Assembly (NCBI GenBank): GCA_020634235.1
Contig: JACKCB010000002.1
Coordinates: 62,001-126,000, forward strand
DNA: 64,000 bases
Reading direction: 5' to 3'
DNA from: Ardenticatenaceae bacterium
GTDB lineage: Bacteria; Chloroflexota; Anaerolineae; Promineifilales; Promineifilaceae
A program made the position numbers and the translations under genes. Of this stretch, positions 25,762 to 34,810 are shown one piece after another (the stretch's first letter is position 1; the number at the start of each line of letters is the position of its first letter). Under the pieces are notes generated by a model, which was not told the origin of the DNA, did not search any database, and was given only the letters and a program-made list of their open reading frames with translations.

Positions 25762-26823
25762 CTAGCGCAAGACCGTCGCCGTCCACGCCTCAATCCACGC
25801 CTCCCGGTTGGCGGCAATGAGCGCCAGGTCCAGATCAGCCGTATCCGGCGGGATGGTCGCCCACACCTCAAACTCGGCCGGCAGGCTGGCCGTGGTGTTC
25901 ACCGGGAAAACATACATCTTCAGCGGCATATCCTCCTGAAACGGACGGCTTAACAAAAAATCCACCAGCTTCTCGGCCAGCGCCCGCTGCTTCGTGCCCT
26001 TCAGAATACCCACAAACTCCACCTGGCGGAAGCAAGTGTCCGGCGCGGTAATGCTGGCCGTTGGTGCCGTGTCTACCGGCGGGTCAGCATAGATGACCTC
26101 AGCCGCCGGGCTGGTGGCATAAGAAACCACCATCGGCCGGTCACCGCTGCCGGTGGCCGCGAAGTAGGTGTAATAGGCTGTATTCCAATCATTGGCCACC
26201 AACACATCGTTGGCCCGCAAGTCGGCCCAGTAGTCGAGATAGGTGTAATCCCCTTCCGTGCCAAACACACTCACCGTGGCCAGCAGAAAAGCCAGCCCCG
26301 GGCTGGAGGTCGCCGGATTCTCCACCACCAACAGCCCCCGGTAGGCGGGGTCGGTTAGCTCGGCCAGCGATTGGGGCACCGGCAGCGCTTTGTCATCAAA
26401 ATAGCCGCGGTCGTAATTGATGCACACATCGCCCGCGTCCACCGGCAGCAGCCGGTTGCTGGGGTCCAGCCTGGCTGCGCTGGCAATCTCGGCCAACAGG
26501 GGCGAATCGTATGGCTCCACGATGTCGGCCGCCAACACCCGGCCGAGGAAGGTGTTGTCCACCCCAAAGATAACGTCGGCCAACGGGTCCTCTCTGGCCA
26601 GGATGGCCTGGTTAATCATCGTGCCCGCATCCCCGGCCGGGAGCAGCACCACCTTGACCTCATTCGCCGTCTCAAACGCCGCCAGCACCTCCTCGCTCAC
26701 GTCAAAACTGTCGTGCGTCATCAACGTAATCTCTGCCGGCTCCCCGGCCCCGCCACAGGCTGCCAACACTCCCAGGGCCAGCAGCACAGCCAACCCTACC
26801 AGCCACACGTATTTACTTCCCAT
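25762..26823 (-). CDS. thiB: Thiamine-type ABC transporter substrate-binding lipoprotein (ThiB-like)
   Basis: Extracytoplasmic solute-binding protein of 353 residues. The lipoprotein signal ends LAAC (Cys23). The mature part matches the ThiB/iron-type family 1 fold: EITLMTHDSFDVSEEVLAAFE at the start, then VIFGVDNTFLGR and CINYDRGYFDD. Thiamine specificity is supported by the TPP riboswitch that governs its operon. The permease (ThiP) and ATPase (ThiQ) genes are absent from this locus. It lies 53 bases after the thiamine pyrophosphokinase gene and is convergent with rlmN. Confidence 0.9.
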   Translation of the reverse strand: MGSKYVWLVGLAVLLALGVLAACGGAGEPAEITLMTHDSFDVSEEVLAAFETANEVKVVLLPAGDAGTMINQAILAREDPLADVIFGVDNTFLGRVLAADIVEPYDSPLLAEIASAARLDPSNRLLPVDAGDVCINYDRGYFDDKALPVPQSLAELTDPAYRGLLVVENPATSSPGLAFLLATVSVFGTEGDYTYLDYWADLRANDVLVANDWNTAYYTYFAATGSGDRPMVVSYATSPAAEVIYADPPVDTAPTASITAPDTCFRQVEFVGILKGTKQRALAEKLVDFLLSRPFQEDMPLKMYVFPVNTTASLPAEFEVWATIPPDTADLDLALIAANREAWIEAWTATVLR

Positions 26824-26876
26824 TTCAATCTCTCCATCAAGTTACTGGTCAGAGACCGGAAACAACAGGCAGTAGC

Positions 26877-27542
26877 TCAGCGATCCCATCCGCCAGACGT
26901 GTGCACGCACAGCACCCGGCCGGAGCGCAGCCGCACCGTGGCCTCGTCCGCCGTCATCTCATTGCTAATACCTCGCGCCGGGCCAAACGCCAGGTTGTCG
27001 TTAACCAGGGGCCAGCGCAGCCCGGTGGTGGCGGCAATTTGCGCCCCGCCATCCGGCGTCCCTCCGCCCAGAGGGATCAGCGAAACCCGGTCCCCCGCCG
27101 CGCCGCGAATGGTAGTCTGCTTGCTAACCAGCCAGGCACGCTGGAACGCCGTCACCAGAGTCACCGGCCGGGCCGCCAGCCCCGGATGAGCCAGCAGCAG
27201 CACGTTGGCCAGCATCTGGTCCAGCCGCCCCCCCAAAGCCGCCAGCAGCAGAATCTCCCCCTGGTAATGCTCGGCGGCGTACAGCAGGGCCAGCTCCAGG
27301 TCGGTCTCGTCCTTGGCTTGCGGGTAAGTCACCAGCCGCGTCCCGGCCGGGATCTGCGCCAGCCCCACCCCGGCCGGGAGCGAATCCATATCCCCAATCA
27401 CCACGTCCGGCCAGCGCCCCAGGGCCAGCACATGGGCCAGCCCGCCGTCGGCGGCAATCACCGCCTCCGCCTGCGCCAGCAGCGGGCGCACCCAGGCCGT
27501 CTCCGGCAAATCGCCGTTCGCAAACACCAGAACCGTCATCAT
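26877..27542 (-). CDS. Thiamine pyrophosphokinase
   Basis: Transfers pyrophosphate from ATP to thiamine, making TPP. It has about 221 residues. The catalytic N-terminal domain shows FANGDLPETAW, AADGGLAHVLALG, VIGDMDSLP and the ALGGRLDQMLANVLLL motif. The C-terminal beta-sandwich thiamine-binding domain includes RVSLIPLGG and LRWPL. Several ATGs cluster at the start; 27542 or 27539 fit the upstream GAGG best. The gene is directly downstream of a TPP riboswitch terminator, so it is shut off when TPP is plentiful. Together with ThiB it forms a thiamine salvage unit: uptake, then activation. Confidence 0.93.
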   Translation of the reverse strand: MMTVLVFANGDLPETAWVRPLLAQAEAVIAADGGLAHVLALGRWPDVVIGDMDSLPAGVGLAQIPAGTRLVTYPQAKDETDLELALLYAAEHYQGEILLLAALGGRLDQMLANVLLLAHPGLAARPVTLVTAFQRAWLVSKQTTIRGAAGDRVSLIPLGGGTPDGGAQIAATTGLRWPLVNDNLAFGPARGISNEMTADEATVRLRSGRVLCVHTSGGWDR

Positions 27543-27582
27543 CACCCTCATCATCCCGCCAGCACAGGCCGCCAGGTAACCC

Positions 27583-27724
27583 AATAAAAAAGCCACCCCG
27601 GAAGGTGGCTAAGAATGCACAAATTGTCTGGCATTCCTACGCCGGCATTACCCGGATCAGGTCAACAGGTCGGTGATAGCTGCAATCACCCTCTCAGCCG
27701 GGTTATACCCAGCTCCCTGTGCGC
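27583..27724 (-). ncRNA. TPP (THI-element) riboswitch with terminator
   Basis: Read on the minus strand, the aptamer shows the THI-box landmarks: GGGAGCTGGG, CCCGGCTGAGAGGG, GACCTGTTGACCTGATCCGG, and GTAATGCCGGCGTAGGAA (about 27724-27632). Next comes GCCACC-loop-GGTGGC followed by six T (27610-27586), an intrinsic terminator 44 bases before the pyrophosphokinase start. GGAATGCC and GTGCATTC between them could form the alternative pairing. The structure therefore fits TPP-induced early termination of the pyrophosphokinase-thiB transcript. Confidence 0.95.
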
Positions 27725-27842
27725 GTTTTCAGTTGTCAGGCCACCAGTATAGCAGAGCCAATCCGCCTCGCAAGTCCCCACAGCATCCTTGCTCTACAGC
27801 CCAATCATCTCTATCATTCCCCCATACACAAAAGGATAATCG

Positions 27843-29654
27843 ATGAGCACCTCTGACACAAGTTCCGACCAACCGAAACGCCCGGCCGGGCTGGCACAAC
27901 TCCCCGGCCGGGGCCTGCGCGCCCTGGCCTACCAGCGCCGCCGCTTCATGATTGGCCTGCGCAACGGGCTGCGCCGCCTGCGCCGCGCCCGCCTCGATTA
28001 CGTAGTCATGACCCTGGGCGGCCCCCTGCCGGAGCGCGACGCCCCACCGCGCCGCTTCTACCAGCGCTTCCTGCCCCTGCCACCGCCGCCGCTCAGCCTG
28101 CAAACACTCAACAGCCGCCTGCGCCGCATCGCCGAAGCCGGCAACGTGCGCGGCGTGCTGTTCATCTTCACCGGCTTCGGCGCGGGCCTGGCCACCCTGC
28201 AAAATCTGCGCCGGGCCATGCTGCGCCTGCGCGCCGCCGGCAAAGAGGTCATCGTCTTCACCACCGACCTGGACCTGGCTCATTACTACGTGGCCACCGC
28301 CGCCGATCGTATCATCACCCCGGCCGGGAGCACCTTCAACGTCCTGGGGCTGCGCAGCGAAGCTATCTTCCTCAAAGACGCCCTGGCCCAACTGGGCATC
28401 TACGCCGACATCATCCAGATCTCCCCCTTCAAAACCGCCGGCAACATCCTGGGCAAAGCCGAGATCACCCCCGAACAGCAAGCCCAACTCGATTGGCTGC
28501 TCGATGACAACTACGACCAGATCACGGCTGACATGGCCACCGGCCGGGGCCTCAGCCAGGCCGCCCTGCAAGCGCTCATCGACCACGCCCCCTACACGCC
28601 GCAGCAGGCCCTCGACCACGGCCTGATCGACCACATCGCTTACGAGGATGAATTGGCTGCTTTGCTCGCCCCGGCCGGGAATGGCAAATCCGCCAAACCG
28701 GCATCCGCCAAACAGAAGCCACCCCTGGCCCGCCTGCGGCCCTGGTCCCAGGCCCGGAAGTCGCTACGCGAAGTGCCCTACCGCCTGCCCAACCGCTTCA
28801 TCGGCGTTATCAGCCTGGAAGGCACCATCGCCCCCGGCCCCAGCCGCCAATCCCCCATCGACCTGCCCATCGTCGGCGGCGCGACCGCCGGTGAAGAGAC
28901 GATTGTCCAACTGCTGCGTCAGGCCACACAAATGCCAGGCATGGCCGCCCTCATCCTGCACGTCGATTCACCCGGCGGCGTAGCCCTCTCCGCCGACCTG
29001 ATGTGGCGCGAACTACAGCAGTTCGCCCAACACAAACCCCTGCTCATCTACATGGGCAATATCGCCGCCTCCGGTGGCTACTACGTGGCCGCCGCCGGCC
29101 ACCACATCATGAGCCAGCCGGGCACCGTCACCGGCTCTATCGGCGTCATCACCGCCCGGCTCAACAGCGACGGCCTGTACCAGAAGCTGCACATCAACCG
29201 CACGGTCCTCACCCGCGGCCAGCGGGCCAACCTGTTCAGCGACCACGGGCCGCTGGACGAGGCTGAGCGGCAGGCATTTTGGGACAGCATCCTCTTCACC
29301 TATGATCGCTTCAAGGCGTTGGTGGCCGAGGGGCGCGGCCTGCCACTGGCCTCGCTGGACCCAATCTGCGAGGGGCGCGTATGGACGGGCCGGCAGGCGC
29401 TGGGCCATAAGCTGGTAGACAGCCATGGCGACTTTGTGGACGCCCTGGAGCAGGCGGCCAAAATGGCCGGCTTGCCCAGCGGCGCTGGTTATCGCCTGCC
29501 GGTGCTGGATTTGCACCCGGCCGGGGGCGAACGCCTCCTCCCCCAACCCTACGAAGCAACCCAAGAGCTGCTCCACCTGCTGCAAGGCCAACACCTCCGG
29601 GCCTGGCAGGGGCAACCCCTGCTCCTGCTCCCCTACCACCTCCGCTGGCGCTAG
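27843..29654 (+). CDS. sppA: Signal peptide peptidase SppA-type (two-domain) S49 peptidase
   Basis: Double-domain S49 serine protease of 603 residues, matching the long (67 kDa) SppA class with tandem ClpP-like domains. The general-base lysine is Lys197 in SPFKTAGN, in the first domain. The nucleophile Ser410 is in NIAASGGYYVA, in the second domain, and the GSIGVI motif follows. No transmembrane anchor is evident at the N-terminus; residues 1-45 are basic instead, so it may associate with the membrane peripherally. It degrades cleaved signal peptides or other membrane-released peptides. Confidence 0.92.
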   Translation: MSTSDTSSDQPKRPAGLAQLPGRGLRALAYQRRRFMIGLRNGLRRLRRARLDYVVMTLGGPLPERDAPPRRFYQRFLPLPPPPLSLQTLNSRLRRIAEAGNVRGVLFIFTGFGAGLATLQNLRRAMLRLRAAGKEVIVFTTDLDLAHYYVATAADRIITPAGSTFNVLGLRSEAIFLKDALAQLGIYADIIQISPFKTAGNILGKAEITPEQQAQLDWLLDDNYDQITADMATGRGLSQAALQALIDHAPYTPQQALDHGLIDHIAYEDELAALLAPAGNGKSAKPASAKQKPPLARLRPWSQARKSLREVPYRLPNRFIGVISLEGTIAPGPSRQSPIDLPIVGGATAGEETIVQLLRQATQMPGMAALILHVDSPGGVALSADLMWRELQQFAQHKPLLIYMGNIAASGGYYVAAAGHHIMSQPGTVTGSIGVITARLNSDGLYQKLHINRTVLTRGQRANLFSDHGPLDEAERQAFWDSILFTYDRFKALVAEGRGLPLASLDPICEGRVWTGRQALGHKLVDSHGDFVDALEQAAKMAGLPSGAGYRLPVLDLHPAGGERLLPQPYEATQELLHLLQGQHLRAWQGQPLLLLPYHLRWR

Positions 29655-29709
29655 CGTTCCGGCAGGTTTCCAGAAGGCTCCGGATCCGCGCCAGCCGCCA
29701 CCACGGTTC

Positions 29710-30222
29710 CTACGCCCTGGCAGACACCAGGTCGGCCAGCGCCAGCCCAATCACCACCACCAGCGCCGCAAAAAAGAGCAGCGGCATGCGCACGCCCACC
29801 AACAGCACAAACAGCCAGATAACCAGGCTGGCCAACACCCCCAGCAGCGCACCGCCAATCGCCCCGCGCAGCGCATCAGCCGGCGAAAACAGGATGAGCA
29901 TGAGCAGCGCCCCAGCAATACCCGCCTCGGCAATGCGGTAGAAGCCGGCCACAACCCGGCCGGCAATCGCATCCAGCGGCGCATCCCCATAGCTCTCCAA
30001 CGCCTGACCAATCCCCGTTGCCACCAGGCGACCCAACTGCACCGCCTGAAAACCGCCCATCAGCACCACCCCGGCCAGAAAACCAAAAAAGATGCGGAAC
30101 TGGTCCTCGGCCGAGGAGGTACCCACCTGCAGCAAAATGCCCACAATGACCCCCACAATCGTGCCCATCAGCAACGCCTGAGAAAACGTGCCGTCATATG
30201 GTAAGAATAGCTGTTCGATCAT
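29710..30222 (-). CDS. Hypothetical multi-pass membrane protein
   Basis: 170 residues with about five hydrophobic helices and short polar connections. I see no motif that assigns a family. It stands alone, convergent with sppA and divergent from the subtilisin gene, whose shared 289-base upstream region contains several CCGGCCGG palindromes but no clear promoter pair. The start is the ATG at 30222. Confidence 0.65.
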   Translation of the reverse strand: MIEQLFLPYDGTFSQALLMGTIVGVIVGILLQVGTSSAEDQFRIFFGFLAGVVLMGGFQAVQLGRLVATGIGQALESYGDAPLDAIAGRVVAGFYRIAEAGIAGALLMLILFSPADALRGAIGGALLGVLASLVIWLFVLLVGVRMPLLFFAALVVVIGLALADLVSARA

Positions 30223-30511
30223 CGCTGTTCCTGCATCTGCCTTGTCCCGGCCGGGTCACCCCCAATCCGCCGGTTACACGCCAAAGAAACCCAATTGCGC
30301 TGTTTCTGGTAAAATTCTGTTGCCTGGGGCACCGGCCGGGGTGCTTTACACCCGCCCGGCCGGGGCGCACAGCAAAGTGGTCGAGACTATCGCCGGCGCA
30401 GGACAAGATTCTTCTTTGCCTGTTGGGGTGTGGTTACTACGCTTCACCGCCAGAATGGTCGGATATAGGGGACATCGGTTCCCAGAACCGGGTCGCTCAT
30501 GAGATATTAAC

Positions 30512-33184
30512 ATGATACAACACATTCTTAAGTTTAGGCTGTCAGCTTTGTCGCTGGCCTTCATCACTATTCTGGCAATAGCCTGGCAAGCCGGTGCGGC
30601 GGCTTCGCCCGCCCCGGCCGGGACCATCCTGCTCCGTCTCCCGGCCGGGGCCAACACCACCGCCCTCCACCTGCAACCCATCCACGACCTGGACTACGGC
30701 AGCTATCGCTGGCTGGAACTCACCCCGGCCGACTACGCCCGCCTGGCCGCCGCCAACCTCCCCCACCAAATCAGCGATGGCCTCACCCTGCGCCTGGGCG
30801 AAACCACCATCCACACCGACCAGCCCCCCACCACCACGCAGCCTCACCCCAACACGCCCGACCTGCACCTCATCCAGTTCATCGCCCCCACCCGCGCCAC
30901 CTGGCTGGCCGGCCTGCGCGCCGCCGGGCTAGAAGTGGTGCAATACATCCACCCCTTCACCTACGTTGTCTGGGGCACAGCCGGCCAGGTGGCCGACGCC
31001 GCCCGCAGCGACCATGTGCGCTGGAGCGCCCCCTTCGCCCCCGACTACCGCGTCCTGCCCGCCTACCGTAACCTGCCCAACCAACCCATCGACGTCAACG
31101 TCCTCCTCTATCGCGGGGCAAACACCGCCGCCGTGCAGCAGCAAATTGCGGCCCTGGGCATCCCCGGCCGGGGCAGCCACATCCTCAACCACACCTGGGA
31201 AATCGCCGCCTACACCCTCACCGGCCCCCAAATCCAAACCGTGGCCCAAATCCCCGGCGTCTACAGCATCCAGCCCGTGGCCACCAGCGGCGGCCTGCGC
31301 GGCGAAATGAGCGACCAGATCAACGTCAATAACCACGACAACAGCAACCTGGCCTTCCCCGGCTACCCCAACTGGCTCAGCAGCGTGGGGCTGAGCGGCA
31401 GCGGCGTCATCATCGCCAACGTCGACAGCGGTGCCGACAACAACCACCCCGACCTGGTCAACCGCTTCATCCCCTGCACCGGCGCCACCTGCGGCGGAGC
31501 CGCCAGCAGCAGCCACGGCACCCACACCTCCGGCATCATGGCCGCCGACGGCTCCTCCGGCATCGTAGACGGCAACGGTTTCCTGCGCGGCCTGGGCATG
31601 GCCCCCGGTGCCAACCTGGTCGAGCAAGTCTACAGCCCCACCTACACCCAGCCCGGCGGCATGCTGCGCCTCATGACCGACTCCTACAACAACGGCGCAG
31701 CCCTCTCCGGCAACAGTTGGGGACCATCCGGCTTCCCGCTGGGCTATGATGACGACACGCTGCAAGTGGACATCGGCGTGCGCGACGCCGACCCCAACGC
31801 GGCCGGCAACCAGCCGCTCAGCTACGTGCTCTCCTTCATGAACGGCTACGGCGGTACCAGCTCCCAGGGCACCCCCGACGAAGCCAAAAACATCTTCACC
31901 ATCGGCTCCACCAAGATGCAAACCAGCGGCGGCAGCCAGATCCTAGATATCAACGACCTGTCGGCCAACTCGGCCCACGGCCCGGCGCTAGACGGCCGCA
32001 CCATCCCCCACCTGGTTGCCCCCGGCTGCTATGTGGATTCCACCTACCCCAGCGCCAGCTATGGCACCGCCTGCGGCACCAGCATGGCCTCACCCCACGT
32101 CAGCGGCGCGGTCGCCCTTTTTATCGAGTACTACCGCAACCAGTTCGCCGTCGATCCCAGCCCGGCCCTCATCAAAGCCGCCTTCCTACCCGTAGCCCAC
32201 GACCTGGCCGGTCACCGCGACGCCGACGGCAACCTCATGGGCCATCCCTTCGACAGCAAGCAGGGTTGGGGGCGCATGGACACTGCCGCCGTCGTCGACC
32301 CGGCCGGGCCTGTACTCTATTTCGACAACCCCACCATTTTCGGAAACAGCGGTGAAAGCTGGACCCAAAGCGTGCGCCCGGCCAACCCCGACCGCCCCAT
32401 GCGCCTGATGCTGGTCTGGACCGATGCGCCGGGTCACGGGCTGGGTGGCAGCACCCCCGCCTGGAACAACGACCTGGACCTGCTGGTCACCCTGAACAGC
32501 ACCACCTACCTGGGCAACGTCTTCGGCAGCGATGGCTGGTCGCAAACGGGCGGCACAGCCGACGAGCGGAACAACACCGAAGGCGTCTTCCTGCCCAACG
32601 TGCCCAATACCACGCTCACGCTCCAGGTGGTGGCCGCCAACATCTCCTCCGACGGCATCCCCAACCAGGGGGATGACACCGACCAGGACTTTGCCCTGGT
32701 TTGCTACAACTGCGCCCTGGGTGACCCCGAACCGGTGCTAACGGCCTACAAAACGGCCAGCGCCGCCAATGTAACCCCCGGCCGGGTCTTCACCTACACC
32801 CTGGCCAGCCAGGTCACCCTCACCGGCAGCCACACCGCCCAAACCACCCTGGCCGACACGCTGCCGGCCACCGTCACCATCCTCACCAGCACCCTCCAGC
32901 TCAACGGCCAACCCGCCCCAGAACTGTACGACCCCATCAACCACGCCATCAACGCCACCATAAACACCCCCTTCACCAATACTCAGTGGGTGACTATCAC
33001 CTTCCAGGTGCGGGTTAACGAGGGCGTCCTCTCCGGCACGCTCATCAGCAACAGCGTGGCCATCACCAGCAGCGTCGATGGCGGCCCGCCGCTGGGGCCA
33101 ATCACCGCCACGGCCGACGTGCAGGTCAGCGAGGCAGCGCTCTGGCCCGTCTACCTGCCCTGGCTGCGCAAGGCCCAGCCCTGA
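30512..33184 (+). CDS. Secreted subtilisin-like serine protease (S8) with C-terminal repeat domain
   Basis: 890 residues. A signal peptide (about 1-35) leads into an N-terminal prodomain-like region (about 35-280). The S8 catalytic domain has Asp305 in NVDSGADNNHPDL, His335 in SHGTHTSGI and Ser524 in GTSMASPHVSG. A beta-rich domain follows (about 590-745, with DFALVCYNC). Then comes a DUF11-type repeat (about 748-875: VLTAYKTASAANVTPG...FTYTL) and a short tail ending LPWLRKAQP, with no transmembrane anchor. DUF11 and the C-terminal LPW tail are common in secreted Chloroflexota proteins. The role is extracellular proteolysis. Confidence 0.92.
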   Translation: MIQHILKFRLSALSLAFITILAIAWQAGAAASPAPAGTILLRLPAGANTTALHLQPIHDLDYGSYRWLELTPADYARLAAANLPHQISDGLTLRLGETTIHTDQPPTTTQPHPNTPDLHLIQFIAPTRATWLAGLRAAGLEVVQYIHPFTYVVWGTAGQVADAARSDHVRWSAPFAPDYRVLPAYRNLPNQPIDVNVLLYRGANTAAVQQQIAALGIPGRGSHILNHTWEIAAYTLTGPQIQTVAQIPGVYSIQPVATSGGLRGEMSDQINVNNHDNSNLAFPGYPNWLSSVGLSGSGVIIANVDSGADNNHPDLVNRFIPCTGATCGGAASSSHGTHTSGIMAADGSSGIVDGNGFLRGLGMAPGANLVEQVYSPTYTQPGGMLRLMTDSYNNGAALSGNSWGPSGFPLGYDDDTLQVDIGVRDADPNAAGNQPLSYVLSFMNGYGGTSSQGTPDEAKNIFTIGSTKMQTSGGSQILDINDLSANSAHGPALDGRTIPHLVAPGCYVDSTYPSASYGTACGTSMASPHVSGAVALFIEYYRNQFAVDPSPALIKAAFLPVAHDLAGHRDADGNLMGHPFDSKQGWGRMDTAAVVDPAGPVLYFDNPTIFGNSGESWTQSVRPANPDRPMRLMLVWTDAPGHGLGGSTPAWNNDLDLLVTLNSTTYLGNVFGSDGWSQTGGTADERNNTEGVFLPNVPNTTLTLQVVAANISSDGIPNQGDDTDQDFALVCYNCALGDPEPVLTAYKTASAANVTPGRVFTYTLASQVTLTGSHTAQTTLADTLPATVTILTSTLQLNGQPAPELYDPINHAINATINTPFTNTQWVTITFQVRVNEGVLSGTLISNSVAITSSVDGGPPLGPITATADVQVSEAALWPVYLPWLRKAQP

Positions 33185-33280
33185 CCACCCCCAGGCTCCA
33201 GCCAATAAGGTTCATCGGGAAAATCTGCGTCTATCCGTCTCATCCAACCGATCCGCGTAGCAACATTTTCAGGAGTTACC

Positions 33281-34807
33281 ATGCAGCAAATCGTTGAATG
33301 TGTCCCCAATTTTAGCGACGGCCGCCGGCCGGAAGTGTACAACGCCATCGCCGAGGCCATCCGCCGGGTACCAGGCACCCGCGTCCTCAGCGTCAGCGCC
33401 GACCCTGACCACAATCGCACGGTGATCACCTTTGTCGGCTCCCCGGCCGGGGTGGAAGAAGCCGCCTTCCAGGCCATCCGCACCGCCGCCCAACTCATCA
33501 ACCTGGACAAACACCAGGGCGAGCATCCGCGCCTTGGGGCCACCGACGTCTGCCCCTTCGTACCCGTCAAAGGGGTCACCCTGGACGACTGCGTCGCCAT
33601 CGCCCGTCGCCTGGGCCAGCGCGTAGGCCAGGAACTGGGCATCGCCGTCTACCTATACGAAGCGGCGGCTACCCGGCCGGAGCGCGTGAAACTGGCCCAC
33701 ATCCGCAAAGGGGAATACGAGCTGTGGAAGGCCGAAGTCGCCACCAACCCCAACCGCGCCCCCGACTTCGGCCCGGCCGTGGCCCGTCCATGGGGGGCCA
33801 CCGTCATCGGCGCCCGCCCCTTCCTCATCGCCTACAACCTCTACCTCAGCAGCGACAACGTCGAACTGGCCAATAAGATCGCCCGCGCCGTGCGCACCGT
33901 CAGCGGCGGCCTGGGCAACGTGCAGGCCCTGGGCTTCCTGGTAGAAGGCCAGGCCCAGGTCAGCATGAACCTGACCCACTTCGACAAAACCCCCATCTAC
34001 CGCGTCCAAGAGCTGGTGCGCCTTGAGGCGGCCCGCCACGGCCTGAGCATCACCAAAGCCGAGCTGGTGGGCCTGACGCCGCAGAAGGCGCTCATGGACG
34101 CCGCCCAATGGTACTTGCAGCTCGACGACCTGCAAGAGGAACAGATTCTGGAGTACCGGTTGGCCACGCCGGATGAAGCCGAAAGCGGCCTGGCCGGCGT
34201 CGTCCCGCACGATTTTCTGGCGGCGGTGGCCGGCAGCACCCCCACCCCCGGCGGCGGCTCGGTGGCCGCCCTGGCCGGAGCGCTGGGCGCCGCCCTGGTA
34301 GAGATGGTGGCCAGCCTGACCGTGGGCCGCAAAAAATATGCTGCCGTCTCCGAGCAGGCAGCGGCCATACTGGACGAGGCGGTCCAGATTCGCGCCCAAC
34401 TCACCGAGGCGATTGTGGCCGATGCCGCCGCCTTCGACCAGGTACTGGCCGTCTACCGGGACCAGACGCTGGACCCGGCCGGGAAACAAGCCGCCCTTGA
34501 AACCGCCACCATCCACGCCGGCGAGGTGCCCCTCCGGGTGGCCCGCGCCTGCCGCGACGTGGCCTACCTGGCCGAAACGATCACCCAACTTGGCAACAGC
34601 AACGCCGTAACCGATGCCGCCGCCGCCGGCCTGATGGCCCGGGCGGCTGTGCAGACCGCCGCGCTTAATGTTAAAATCAATGCCCGTGGCCTGCAAAACC
34701 CGCATCTGGCCCTGGCCTGGCAGCAAGAAGTTGCCTCGCTGGAGGCCGAGGTGGAAGCGCTGGCCGGCTCAATTACCGCCATTGCGGCGGAACGCGGAGG
34801 CTTTTAA
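33281..34807 (+). CDS. ftcD: Glutamate formimidoyltransferase / formimidoyltetrahydrofolate cyclodeaminase fusion
   Basis: Bifunctional FTCD of 508 residues. The N-terminal formiminotransferase (about 1-300) moves the formimino group from formiminoglutamate to tetrahydrofolate. It opens VECVPNFSDGRRPEVY and has DPDHNRTVITFVG and HQGEHPRLGATDV. The C-terminal cyclodeaminase (about 310-505) releases ammonia to give methenyl-THF and shows STPTPGGGSVAALAGALGAALVEMV. The pathway is the last part of histidine degradation feeding one-carbon metabolism. No other hut gene is adjacent. Some bacteria carry the domains as separate proteins; here they are fused as in animals. Confidence 0.95.
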   Translation: MQQIVECVPNFSDGRRPEVYNAIAEAIRRVPGTRVLSVSADPDHNRTVITFVGSPAGVEEAAFQAIRTAAQLINLDKHQGEHPRLGATDVCPFVPVKGVTLDDCVAIARRLGQRVGQELGIAVYLYEAAATRPERVKLAHIRKGEYELWKAEVATNPNRAPDFGPAVARPWGATVIGARPFLIAYNLYLSSDNVELANKIARAVRTVSGGLGNVQALGFLVEGQAQVSMNLTHFDKTPIYRVQELVRLEAARHGLSITKAELVGLTPQKALMDAAQWYLQLDDLQEEQILEYRLATPDEAESGLAGVVPHDFLAAVAGSTPTPGGGSVAALAGALGAALVEMVASLTVGRKKYAAVSEQAAAILDEAVQIRAQLTEAIVADAAAFDQVLAVYRDQTLDPAGKQAALETATIHAGEVPLRVARACRDVAYLAETITQLGNSNAVTDAAAAGLMARAAVQTAALNVKINARGLQNPHLALAWQQEVASLEAEVEALAGSITAIAAERGGF

Positions 34808-34810
34808 GTT

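Noticed and set aside
30929..31921. Long minus-strand frame inside the subtilisin gene
   Set aside because: Gly/Val/Ala-rich translation of the complement; the plus strand has a complete Asp-His-Ser triad.
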